From positions 5,394,001 through 5,458,000 of the forward strand of contig NZ_CP117883.1 of assembly GCF_028736215.1 (NCBI RefSeq): a DNA stretch of 64,000 nucleotides, given 5' to 3'. Shown in pieces: positions 9,612 through 17,052 of the stretch. Source of the stretch: Mucilaginibacter sp. KACC 22773. Lineage in GTDB: Bacteria; Bacteroidota; Bacteroidia; Sphingobacteriales; Sphingobacteriaceae. Under the pieces are notes generated by a model that did not search any database, had not been told where the DNA came from, and saw only the letters and a program-made list of their open reading frames with translations. The first letter of the stretch is position 1; every line of letters starts with the position of its first letter. A program made the translations under genes and the position numbers.

Positions 9612-9619
9612 ATAATACT

Positions 9620-11053
9620 TTAATAATTAAATAACAACGGGTATATCTCGTCAATAGATGTCTGGCCATCGGCAAACAGGCCAAAAGCATTTTCGGCAAG
9701 GGTTTTAATGCCCCGTTCTTCTAAAAGTGCCTGTACCTGCATATTACCGCTTTTTATTTCATTGGCCAGGTCAAGGTCTACGGGTATTACCTCGTAAACG
9801 GCTTTTCTTCCTTTATAGCCGGTGTAATAGCATTTTTCGCACCCACGGGGTGTATAATGGGCCGAAACTTCGCGGTAAGGCTTAAACTGTCGTGGATACA
9901 ACGTTTTGTCAAAATCCTTTTGCACCTTACAATGCGGGCAAAGCAATCGAATCAATCGCTGGGCCACTGTGGTATTCAGTGTATTGGCAACCATATATGA
10001 CGGGATGCCCATATCAATCAACCGGGAAACCGTTCCCCAGGCGGAATTGGTGTGGATAGTTGACAATACAAGGTGCCCCGTGAGGGCGGCCCTTATAGCC
10101 ATGTTAGCGGTCTCGGTATCCCGGATTTCGCCAACCATAATCACATCCGGGTCCTGTCGCAGGAAAGTACGGAGGGCGGCGGCGAAAGTGAGGCCGATAG
10201 CCTCTTTAAGCTGCACCTGGTTAACCCCTTCCAGCGTATACTCTACCGGGTCTTCTATAGTGAGGATATTACGGGTCTCCTTGTTCAGCAGTTTTAACGT
10301 AGCATACAGCGTAGTAGTTTTACCAGAGCCGGTAGGCCCGCTGATCAGCAGGATCCCGTTTGGCCTTTTGGCGCCCTGGAGGTAATTATCCAAATCAAAT
10401 GCCGAAAATCCAAGACTGTTCAAATCAATATCTGTAGCATCGTTATTTAAGAGCCTAAGTACAACCTTTTCGCCATAGAGAGTGGGCAGGATAGACGCAC
10501 GAATGTCGAACTGGTGCCCCTGGTGACTGAAATTGATCCTGCCATCCTGGGGCAGCCGTTTTTCGGCAATATCCAGGTTGCCCATGATCTTTACTTTATT
10601 AATCAGCGCGGGGTAATCGTCCTCTTTCAGCAGGTAACGCTCCACCATGTTTCCATCAATCCTGATCCTAACCCGGCACTTGTTCTCATAACGTTCAATA
10701 TGAATATCACTGCTTTTCAGGTTTTTTGCTTCGCCAATCAGGTTCATCAAAAAGCTATCCTCGTCATGGCGTACATTGGCCTGCAGTGCTCCGGTTGTGG
10801 TATTATCCTTAATATAGTAGGTAGCCAGCAGCCGGGCAATTTCGGAAACAGCAATGGGTTCCAGGAGAATATCCAGCCCCAGCATGATTTCTAATTCGGC
10901 GGCAAGGCTACCGGTATCGGCATTTTCTTCACAATACAACGCAAGTTGCCCATTAACCCGCCCTTTGGGCAGCACACGGTAATGCCAGGCCATATCCTTA
11001 GAAAGGATGTGGATATGCTCGGTTAGTAATGTGATCTTTAGTGCTGTATCCAT
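9620..11053 (-). CDS. GspE/PilB-family traffic ATPase
   Basis: The 477-aa protein shows the secretion-ATPase signature set: Walker A GPTGSGKTT near residue 236, the Asp box (TIEDPVEYTLEGVNQVQ), a Walker B-type segment (LRQDPDVIMVGEIRD) and the His box (ALTGHLVLSTIHTN). A C-terminal zinc-binding tetracysteine pair (CPHC ... CEKC) near residues 368-405 marks extension-type ATPases (GspE/PilB) rather than the retraction ATPase PilT. A shortened N1-type domain precedes. It overlaps the upstream peptidase-like gene by 16 bp, so the two are translationally linked. It powers pseudopilus or pilus assembly. Confidence 0.93.
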   Translation of the reverse strand: MDTALKITLLTEHIHILSKDMAWHYRVLPKGRVNGQLALYCEENADTGSLAAELEIMLGLDILLEPIAVSEIARLLATYYIKDNTTTGALQANVRHDEDSFLMNLIGEAKNLKSSDIHIERYENKCRVRIRIDGNMVERYLLKEDDYPALINKVKIMGNLDIAEKRLPQDGRINFSHQGHQFDIRASILPTLYGEKVVLRLLNNDATDIDLNSLGFSAFDLDNYLQGAKRPNGILLISGPTGSGKTTTLYATLKLLNKETRNILTIEDPVEYTLEGVNQVQLKEAIGLTFAAALRTFLRQDPDVIMVGEIRDTETANMAIRAALTGHLVLSTIHTNSAWGTVSRLIDMGIPSYMVANTLNTTVAQRLIRLLCPHCKVQKDFDKTLYPRQFKPYREVSAHYTPRGCEKCYYTGYKGRKAVYEVIPVDLDLANEIKSGNMQVQALLEERGIKTLAENAFGLFADGQTSIDEIYPLLFNY

Positions 11054-11577
11054 GGTGTAAGGTAACGGAGCAACCAGTAGTCATCAGCAATATCGATATG
11101 AAAATACCACCAGTCGCCTGCTAAAAATACAATAAATAATAAGGACTGTAACCCGGCCAGTGGAATATGTTTGCCCTTATTGCCGGTTATAAACTGATAA
11201 AATATCCATAATATTAAAACTAAAGGGATACTAACTATATAAAAAAAAACATAGTTGAGTGCCGACAAATAAAACCCGATAGCTACCAAAAATAAAATAT
11301 CGGCCCAGCCCATTAAGCCTTCGGTTATGTTAATAAATCGCCTCCTGCTCACAAAAAGGTAGCCGGTTAATATCGCCAGAACCAGCACCAGGAAGCTTAA
11401 GTTAACAGCAATCTGTTCGCCGGCTAAGGAAGCGTCTTTACCCTCGAGCAACTTGAGGCTTATCAATCCGATAGTCAGCAACGGAAACAGCGCCCAATGC
11501 ACGGTCCGAAACCAGAAATCCTGCAGGAGGATGACGAGCAGGGACAATAATAAAGCAAAACGGATAGCCAACAACAC
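11038..11577 (-). CDS. Putative A24-type prepilin peptidase, minimal form
   Basis: A GTG start one base past the pilin stop gives a 179-aa, strongly hydrophobic protein with about six membrane spans. Two candidate catalytic aspartates fit the A24 aspartyl peptidase pattern. D20 lies in QDFWFR, with Arg four residues later as in the D-x3-R motif. D93 lies in GWAD, at the position of the canonical GxGD. The N-terminal methyltransferase-type cytoplasmic domain of bacterial PilD is absent, so it would cleave but perhaps not methylate. Position between the pilin and ATPase genes supports the call; the non-canonical second motif lowers certainty. Confidence 0.6.
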   Translation of the reverse strand: MLLAIRFALLLSLLVILLQDFWFRTVHWALFPLLTIGLISLKLLEGKDASLAGEQIAVNLSFLVLVLAILTGYLFVSRRRFINITEGLMGWADILFLVAIGFYLSALNYVFFYIVSIPLVLILWIFYQFITGNKGKHIPLAGLQSLLFIVFLAGDWWYFHIDIADDYWLLRYLTPWIQH

Positions 11578-11578
11578 T

Positions 11579-12016
11579 TTAATCCGGGGTTACTTCTTTT
11601 AACACTTTGTCCTGGTTCATTTCCCAAACGTTAAAATTACCGTCCTGGTTAAAATCAACAACCGAAGTTGCACGGGCAGTAAAACCGGTATTGGAAGCAT
11701 TGGTAATCTCTATCTTATAGTTCGCCCTGGCATCCTTGCCTTCGGTACTTAGCTTTTCCTGGATAAAGCCCAGTTCGTTCAGGTCATTGGTATATTTGGA
11801 ATGTTCGTAGAAATAAGTCTTCTCGAGCATCGATACGTGTTCAAGTTGCAGCTTAGCTTCGGTGGTTTTTGCACGGGTAATCACGGGCAACAGGTTGGGC
11901 AGGGCCAACAATACTAATATACCGATGATGATCAGTACAACCAGTATTTCCATGAGTGACAGCGCTTTTAGCGCGCTTTCGGGGTTTGGTTTGAGGTATT
12001 TCTTGACAAAAAACAT
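11579..12016 (-). CDS. Type IV pilin-like protein / GspG-type major pseudopilin
   Basis: The 145-aa product has an 18-residue basic leader and then the class III pilin signature LSLMEILVVLIIIGILVLLALPN. The conserved Glu is at +5 (E23) when cleavage follows residue 18. The residue before the cleavage site is Ala, not the usual Gly. The long hydrophobic helix is followed by a small globular domain with Tyr and Asp clusters (YFYEHSKYTNDLNELGF; DFNQDGNFNVWE), the latter like a calcium-binding loop of GspG. It is first in the six-gene operon and is the only pilin-like subunit seen. Confidence 0.85.
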   Translation of the reverse strand: MFFVKKYLKPNPESALKALSLMEILVVLIIIGILVLLALPNLLPVITRAKTTEAKLQLEHVSMLEKTYFYEHSKYTNDLNELGFIQEKLSTEGKDARANYKIEITNASNTGFTARATSVVDFNQDGNFNVWEMNQDKVLKEVTPD

Positions 12017-12023
12017 AGAATAG

Positions 12024-12052
12024 CGAATATACGGCTCAGGCTTAAGGGCAAT
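12024..12052 (-). promoter_or_regulatory. Putative Bacteroidota-type promoter of the T2SS/T4P-like operon
   Basis: Reading the minus strand, a TTG (complement of 12049-12051) is followed after 17 bases by TATATTCG (complement of 12024-12031). This is one mismatch from the -7 consensus TAnnTTTG of Bacteroidota sigma-A, and it ends 7 bases before the pilin ATG. Such placement would give a nearly leaderless transcript. It is a visual match only. Confidence 0.35.
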
Positions 12053-12262
12053 AATTTTAATTTGGAGTGAAAGTTAATAAAATCCCGTTAATTATTGTTT
12101 TAATTTTTTTTTAAAAATATTGATAAAGCGTTATTCCATTTGGTTCAAATTTTCGAATCTTATCCCCCAACTTTTCCGGCGTCAGGGATACCTCTTTCTT
12201 CCTCTTCAGACTTGCTAATATCTACGCCTAACTCTTATCCTCCCAACTTTTCGGACTGATCC

Positions 12263-12346
12263 AAAACTGCGTTTGGAGCATACAGAGGCTCTTTCTCCAC
12301 AAAAAAAGCCTCTTAGAATTAACTAAGAAGCTTTTGAAAGTGTGGT
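12263..12346. repeat. 84-bp direct repeat, left copy (duplicate of tRNA-Phe 3' flank)
   Basis: These 84 bp match 15266-15349 with two mismatches. The right copy consists of the tRNA-Phe terminator plus the last 4 bases of that tRNA; similarity stops exactly at that point. The copies bracket about 3.0 kb of AT-rich DNA in the same orientation, the arrangement left by an integrated or duplicated island, though no integrase gene is present. Confidence 0.8.
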
Positions 12347-12688
12347 GGCTACTGTACAAATCTCGAACTATTTCCTGTCTGATTTGCGTTTAATAGCCGA
12401 TTTAGACTTATAAATTGGGGGGCTATTCATAGAATTACAAGTTCGATAAGAATCTTTCGTTAGCCCCAAAAGGGAATGCTTTTAACATTTGTTAGAATTT
12501 TCAGAGGTTATTAATCACTTTTCCTTTGGGTTCATTATACCACGGAACAAAATTTACCGTCGAAGGCATTTCAGAATCGCTTAGTTATGAAATGGCGCAA
12601 TTTGGCGATAAGTAAAAATTGTTGAGCCAGGTATGAGATCTATAGTAGCGACGAAAATATGACTGAATATCAATAGCTTGTTAATTCT

Positions 12689-12880
12689 TTGATAGCAGCA
12701 ACGTCCGCAATAGCTAAAAATGCTTCACCTGCAAGTGTGGTGGCCGGAGTAATATTTAAAGCCACAACAGATCAATTAAGCTATACAACGGGAGAAGATG
12801 CCAAAATGCTTACGGCAAACTGTCAGCAATACGATGACCCTGCATTTATAGGCAGTATAAAATCACAGTTTAGCCTTTAA
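12689..12880 (+). pseudogene. C-terminal remnant of a short-chain dehydrogenase/reductase
   Basis: The 63-codon open frame has no good start (TTG at best) but matches the typical tail of Bacteroidota SDR oxidoreductases: VVAGVIFKATTD, then LSYTTGEDAKMLTAN and a final FIGSIKSQFSL. The Rossmann-fold N-terminus with the glycine-rich NAD(P) motif and the YxxxK catalytic pair is missing. It is therefore a decayed fragment inside the island, not a functional enzyme. Confidence 0.6.
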
Positions 12881-12944
12881 ATAGTAGAAATATGAATCCA
12901 ATTGCAAAATGTTTCACCGTTCAAACTTTCCGCAGCCAGACAAA

Positions 12945-13949
12945 CTACTTAACCTTGACAACAACTTTTCCTTTGGCACGACCAGTTTCAACATAAGCCA
13001 TTGCTTCGTTTGTTTGTTCAAACGGAAACACTTTATCAATTATTGGACGGATTTTTCCTGCTTCAATCAAAGCTGTAATTTCGCTTAACTGTTTGCCTTC
13101 TGGCTTCATAAACAAAAACTTAAAATTGACATTCAATTTTTTTGCTTTTCGTCTTGTAGACAAACTCAACAAATTGGTGAGCATTTGCAGGTGCCAGCCC
13201 AAACCGATTTCTTTGGCAAATTCGGCTGTTGGTGGACCTGTAAGAGAAACCAATATACCACCTTGTTTCAAAATTTTCAAAGAATTTTCAAGCACTTTTG
13301 CATCTTTAATGCTATGTAGCACAACATCATAATCTTTTAAAATATTGACAAAATCTTCTTTTTTGTAATCAATTACTAAATCAGCACCCAAACTTTTAAC
13401 CAATTCAATATTTGTTGTGCTTGTGGTTGTAGCAACATAAGCACCAATATGTTTTGCCAGCTGAATAGCAAATGTACCAACACCACCAGAACCTGCTTGT
13501 ATAAATACTTTTTGACCTTTTTTTAGTTTTGCAATTTTAACAAGTACTTGCCAGGAAGTAAGCCCAACCACAGGAATAGATGCAGACTCTTCCATGGAAA
13601 TATTTTTTGGTTTTAAAGCCAAATCATTTTCATTTACAGCAATATATTCTGCAAAAGTGCCAATTTTAAAATCAGATGGCCTTGCATAAACTTCATCGCC
13701 AACTTTAAATTGAGCAACCTTTGCACCTGCTTTTGTAACAACGCCTGCCATATCCTGTCCATTTACAAACGGTGTTTTGTAGGGCAGAAATAATTTAAAG
13801 TCGCCATTTTTAAGCATTGTATCTGACAAGTTTATGGCTGCTGCATTGATTTGAACCAATACCTCGTTTTCATTTATTGTTGGTTGTGCCCAATCGGTTA
13901 AATGTAATTTTTCTTTTTTGCCGTAGCGTTCTACTGTAAATGCTTTCAT
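12945..13949 (-). CDS. NADP-dependent MDR oxidoreductase (zinc-independent quinone reductase-like)
   Basis: The 334-aa protein is a medium-chain dehydrogenase/reductase. It has a GroES-like N-terminal domain (INENEVLVQINAAAINLSDTML, GQDMAGVV near residues 65-72) and a Rossmann domain with the dinucleotide motif AGSGGVGTFAIQLAKHIGA near residues 152-170. No catalytic zinc cysteine/histidine set is seen, as in quinone oxidoreductases and enoyl reductases. It is divergent from an HxlR regulator at 14330. HxlR/MDR divergent pairs often respond to electrophiles or quinones, so regulation by that neighbour is likely. Base composition is clearly more AT-rich than the surroundings, suggesting transfer. 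Confidence 0.88.
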   Translation of the reverse strand: MKAFTVERYGKKEKLHLTDWAQPTINENEVLVQINAAAINLSDTMLKNGDFKLFLPYKTPFVNGQDMAGVVTKAGAKVAQFKVGDEVYARPSDFKIGTFAEYIAVNENDLALKPKNISMEESASIPVVGLTSWQVLVKIAKLKKGQKVFIQAGSGGVGTFAIQLAKHIGAYVATTTSTTNIELVKSLGADLVIDYKKEDFVNILKDYDVVLHSIKDAKVLENSLKILKQGGILVSLTGPPTAEFAKEIGLGWHLQMLTNLLSLSTRRKAKKLNVNFKFLFMKPEGKQLSEITALIEAGKIRPIIDKVFPFEQTNEAMAYVETGRAKGKVVVKVK

Positions 13950-14329
13950 TTTTATTGATTTTTTAGATTTGTTTATATTTTGATAATAGAATTTTCAAAT
14001 GTTTTGTAAGCGAAATGCTGTATTGTCAAAAACAACGAAGCACCTTGCTAACAGGATGGATTTACGAATGACTTTACAGAATTATCATCAGCAATATCCA
14101 ACGCCAATATTTTAAATGGCACTTGTATCTACTTGGGTTGCGACTTGTGCCAACTCCTTGTAACCACTTTCGTGTAGCTTGGTTGCCACTGTCAAACCAA
14201 AGCCTAACGAAGCGATTGTTCATTTTATACTTTGACTATTTATTTATAAATTTGCTTTCATTTTGCAAGTACAAACATACAAACAACTTTCAAAATGCAA
14301 GCAATTATTGAATTCTTTTTAAGAAGTTT

Positions 14330-14761
14330 ATGAATAAGAGAATGGAAACAGTAAAAAAAAGGTCGGACTGCCCTATCAGTTGTTCACTTGACATTTTTGG
14401 CGACAGGTGGTCGCTATTGATTATTAGAGATATGATGTTCCATAATAAATCAACTTATGGCGACTTTTTAAAATCAGCAGAAGGTATAGCGACAAACATT
14501 TTAGCATCAAGACTTCAAAGTTTAGAAGATAACAAACTCATCGAAAAGTTGGAACACCCGGACAGTAAGGCAAAAGTGTTATATAAACTTACTCAAAAGG
14601 CAATAGACTTATTACCACTAATTGTAGAAGTTCATTTGTGGGCAGAAAAGTATTTGGACATTCCAGCCGACCTAAAAGTAATGATAAAGGAAGCAAAGAA
14701 AGACAGGAACGAATTTATTAAGGTAACGACACGACAATTAAAGAAACAAATTGCACCCTGA
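14330..14761 (+). CDS. HxlR-family winged-helix transcriptional regulator
   Basis: The 143-aa protein carries the HxlR signature: CPISCSLDIFGDRWSLLIIRDM near residues 14-36 with an N-terminal Cys that may sense redox or electrophiles, followed by a winged helix (FLKSAEGIATNILASRLQSLEDNKLIEK) and a C-terminal helix (LLPLIVEVHLWAEKYLD). A second in-frame ATG lies four codons downstream. It is transcribed away from the MDR oxidoreductase across a 380-bp gap, the usual regulator-target geometry. Composition is AT-rich like that gene, supporting their arrival as one unit. Confidence 0.9.
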   Translation: MNKRMETVKKRSDCPISCSLDIFGDRWSLLIIRDMMFHNKSTYGDFLKSAEGIATNILASRLQSLEDNKLIEKLEHPDSKAKVLYKLTQKAIDLLPLIVEVHLWAEKYLDIPADLKVMIKEAKKDRNEFIKVTTRQLKKQIAP

Positions 14762-14773
14762 AAAAGGGCGAAC

Positions 14774-14904
14774 GGCTAACGTTGGTTTGGTAATATGACG
14801 ACAGAAGTGCTTCTATGAAATATTTGTGCAAGGTTCAACGGCAGCGGTTCTAACGAACTGTTGAGCTAAAATCCACCACATTGCAAGTTGGAGAACTGTT
14901 AGGC
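14774..14904. other. Non-coding stretch after hxlR-like gene with a weak attC-like frame
   Basis: Just after the regulator, GGCTAAC (14774-14780) and GTTAGGC (14898-14904) form imperfect inverted end boxes about 130 bp apart. The right box fits the integron R' consensus GTTRRRY, while the left box has one mismatch to its complement. Internal pairing is not convincing by eye, so an integron cassette recombination site is only a possibility. Confidence 0.15.
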
Positions 14905-15021
14905 GCAACCCTGACCATCGGTAAATTAATTATCGTCCGAGGCCGATTGAGTTATCCTTTACTTTTGAATTTTATTTAAATAGGGCGTTGCGACACATTT
15001 CCGTTTGCTGATGGAATTCAA

Positions 15022-15150
15022 TTAATTTAAGTGTTGGTCCCTGAATACATTTGGAGGAACGCCAACCTCTTTTTTTAATAAACGGGAGAAACAGATTGGA
15101 TTTTCAAAGCCTAAAAGAAACGCTATTTCTGCAATGTGTATATTAATGGA
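15022..15150 (-). pseudogene. C-terminal remnant of an AraC-family regulator
   Basis: On the minus strand, a frame ending at the TAA complementary to 15022-15024 encodes IAEIAFLLGFENPICFSRL, then a KKEVGVPPNVFR tail. This is the second helix-turn-helix of AraC/XylS regulators. Coding similarity stops upstream at about 15150, where the sequence changes to one that looks like a mobile-element end (GTGACCACCC...). The DNA-binding domain is thus truncated and not functional. Confidence 0.65.
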
Positions 15151-15265
15151 GATGTGACCACCCTGTTTCGGGCCAAATTGACCCAGGGGTTAGCTGACTT
15201 TTGGGTTGCAGCAAATGCTATAAAAGCACGTACAAAAATAGTTATTTAAAAGGTAATTTCATTAA

Positions 15266-15349
15266 AAAACTACGTTTGGAGCATACAGAGGCTTTTTCTC
15301 CACAAAAAAAGCCTCTTAGAATTAACTAAGAAGCTTTTGAAAGTGTGGT
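15266..15349. repeat. 84-bp direct repeat, right copy, overlapping tRNA-Phe 3' end
   Basis: Matches 12263-12346 at 82 of 84 positions. It contains the tRNA-Phe terminator and the last 4 tRNA bases. As the copy attached to the intact tRNA it is probably the original, and the distal copy marks the far end of the island. Confidence 0.8.
15303..15338 (-). terminator. Rho-independent terminator of tRNA-Phe
   Basis: In the minus orientation, AAGCTTCTTAG and CTAAGAGGCTT pair around a short AT loop and are followed by a run of seven T. It lies a few bases downstream of the tRNA. The same hairpin is duplicated in the left repeat copy. Confidence 0.75.
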
Positions 15350-15418
15350 ATCAGCTGGGATCGAACCAGCGACACAAGGATTTTCAGTCCTTTGCTCTAC
15401 CGACTGAGCTATGATACC
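15346..15418 (-). tRNA. tRNA-Phe (anticodon GAA)
   Basis: The 73-nt cloverleaf has a perfect 7-bp acceptor stem (GGTATCA/TGATACC), a D-arm with AGCTCAGTCGGTAGAGC, anticodon loop CTGAAAA (GAA) and the T-loop GGTTCGATCC. Discriminator base is A; the CCA end is not encoded. It flanks the AT-rich island. Confidence 0.97.
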
Positions 15419-15709
15419 TCCTTTTGGGGAGTGCAAATGTAGCTTTTTTTTTGTGTTTGAGAATTATTTTTTGAAAATAGTTTAAAAAAAGCGCTCAACA
15501 TACTGTAACAAAGGGTATTATTTTTACTACGATACCACTACCCTTACTAATTACCTTAATTACCATTTATCTTTCTGTTTAGCCAGTATTCCCACTGATA
15601 TAAAAACATTGTATAAAATCAATCTAACTACATCAGTTTGCATAGGTTTTGTATATTTAGGTGTTTAAAACATTTATAAACCTGGCTATCAAGGCCTAAA
15701 ACCAATGTT
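15419..15709. other. Intergenic region between tRNA-Phe and the DUF1801 gene
   Basis: AT-rich sequence of 291 bp containing the tRNA promoter region on the minus side and the DUF1801 leader on the plus side. No frame or repeat stands out. Confidence 0.5.
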
Positions 15710-16075
15710 ATGATGACAACTAAACCAGCCTCTATCGATGAATATATTGCAGCCTTCCCCCATGATGTTCAGCAAATACTGCAACAGGTACGTGCTACCA
15801 TCCAGAAAGCGGCTCCCGAAGCCAAAGAAAAAATAAGCTATGCAATGCCTGCCTTTACCCTCCACGGCAACCTTATTTACTTTGCGGGCTATAAAAACCA
15901 TATTGGACTTTACCCTACACCGGGCGGAATAGATGAATTTAAAGAAGAACTATCCAACTACAAAGGTGCCAAAGGATCGGTTCAATTCCCCCTGGATAAA
16001 CCAATGCCTTTAGATTTGATAACCAGGATTACCAAATTCCTGGTAAAACGGAACCTGGAAAAAGCAAAAAAGTAA
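15710..16075 (+). CDS. DUF1801 / YdhG-like small protein
   Basis: The 121-aa cytoplasmic protein fits the DUF1801 (YdhG-like, SHOCT-free) family: an N-terminal helix (SIDEYIAAFPHDVQQILQQV), a central KEKISYAMPAFTLHGNLIYF, then GLYPTPGGIDEFKEEL and a C-terminal helix. Some members were described as putative iron chaperones, but the role is not established. The second Met of an MM start is equally possible. It stands alone, with no obvious operon partner. Confidence 0.85.
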   Translation: MMTTKPASIDEYIAAFPHDVQQILQQVRATIQKAAPEAKEKISYAMPAFTLHGNLIYFAGYKNHIGLYPTPGGIDEFKEELSNYKGAKGSVQFPLDKPMPLDLITRITKFLVKRNLEKAKK

Positions 16076-16218
16076 AACCTTTTTATTTAAATAATTCATA
16101 TTGCCGCAGGGTTTAATAGTTGTCTCACATACAAAAGGCCCGGTAAACCCTTTCAAATCTTTGAACGGCATCATCTTCCTGAACAACGTTGTAAAAATAA
16201 AACTGAGTAAAATCGTGT

Positions 16219-16226
16219 TATCTTTG
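16219..16226 (+). promoter_or_regulatory. Putative -7 promoter box
   Basis: TATCTTTG is an exact match to the Bacteroidota -7 consensus TAnnTTTG and ends 7 bases before the ATG of the 16234 gene, implying an almost leaderless mRNA. The -33 element is not clear. Confidence 0.35.
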
Positions 16227-16233
16227 TAACGCT

Positions 16234-16932
16234 ATGAAAAATCTATCTTTTTATATTTTGTCTGTTGCCCTCTTTGCATCCGCCTGCACAAAAAAAGACG
16301 TTGCCTGGTACAGCATATCCAAAGTAACTAAATCAGACACGGCCAGTAAGGTTATCGTTAATATCAAAACCCGACTGACGAAAGAACAACTGCTTGGTAT
16401 CGCCGGAAAAATAAAATCAGACAGTGCAGCTTTGCCTAACCTGCAACTATGTTATATGCTGCCCGGCCATAATGATAAAAATACCGGATCGAACAATTTT
16501 TACGCCATTGCCAAATATCCCAGTGCCCAAACGGCAACTATGCAGGATACATTAAAAGATTCGGAAGGCAACGTTGTAAGGCTGAAAATAACCGGCGTAT
16601 CTGCACAGATGGCCCAAAAACTGGTTAATTTTCATCCAAAGGAATTAAAAGACCAAAACTTTTTCGGGCACTTTATTGATGATAACAACCATACCGTTAT
16701 TATTCCCTTCAGGGATTTAACCGATCCGAAGAAGGAGTATTATATACTGGAATTGGATACAACAGGCAAAGTGGTATCTGCAACAATCCCAACTGTGGTT
16801 ACTAAGGATGGTATCGAAAAATGGTTTGTGACTGATCGTGGAGATTATATCACCATAAAAGATAGCATACTTACCCAATACTCTATTGATGATTTAGGCA
16901 TGCCTTACAATAGTATTAAATCGGGCTTATAA
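16234..16932 (+). CDS. Hypothetical lipoprotein, 232 aa
   Basis: A type II signal sequence with lipobox FASAC (Cys18) predicts a lipid-anchored envelope protein. The mature part begins with charged residues (TKKD) and contains no motif I recognise; sequences such as NNFYAIAKYPSAQTATMQDT and FFGHFIDDNNHTVIIPF suggest a mixed alpha/beta fold. It is preceded by a good -7 box and followed 120 bp later by the M16 peptidase pair on the same strand. Function unknown. Confidence 0.75.
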   Translation: MKNLSFYILSVALFASACTKKDVAWYSISKVTKSDTASKVIVNIKTRLTKEQLLGIAGKIKSDSAALPNLQLCYMLPGHNDKNTGSNNFYAIAKYPSAQTATMQDTLKDSEGNVVRLKITGVSAQMAQKLVNFHPKELKDQNFFGHFIDDNNHTVIIPFRDLTDPKKEYYILELDTTGKVVSATIPTVVTKDGIEKWFVTDRGDYITIKDSILTQYSIDDLGMPYNSIKSGL

Positions 16933-17052
16933 ATAATATACGCAATCAGTTTATACCTTTTAACTAAAAATTAAGTTAAAAAAGGATAATTTTTTCCTTT
17001 TCCTAATTTATACCAATATATTTATAGTGTTTAAAACATTATAAATATATCT

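Larger units (their letters stand above)
12017..12688. other. Intergenic region between the pilin operon and the AT-rich island
   Basis: No open frame of convincing length is present. The stretch holds the pilin promoter region, one copy of the 84-bp direct repeat (12263-12346) and AT-rich sequence without recognisable protein similarity from about 12350 to 12680, probably decayed DNA. Confidence 0.6.
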
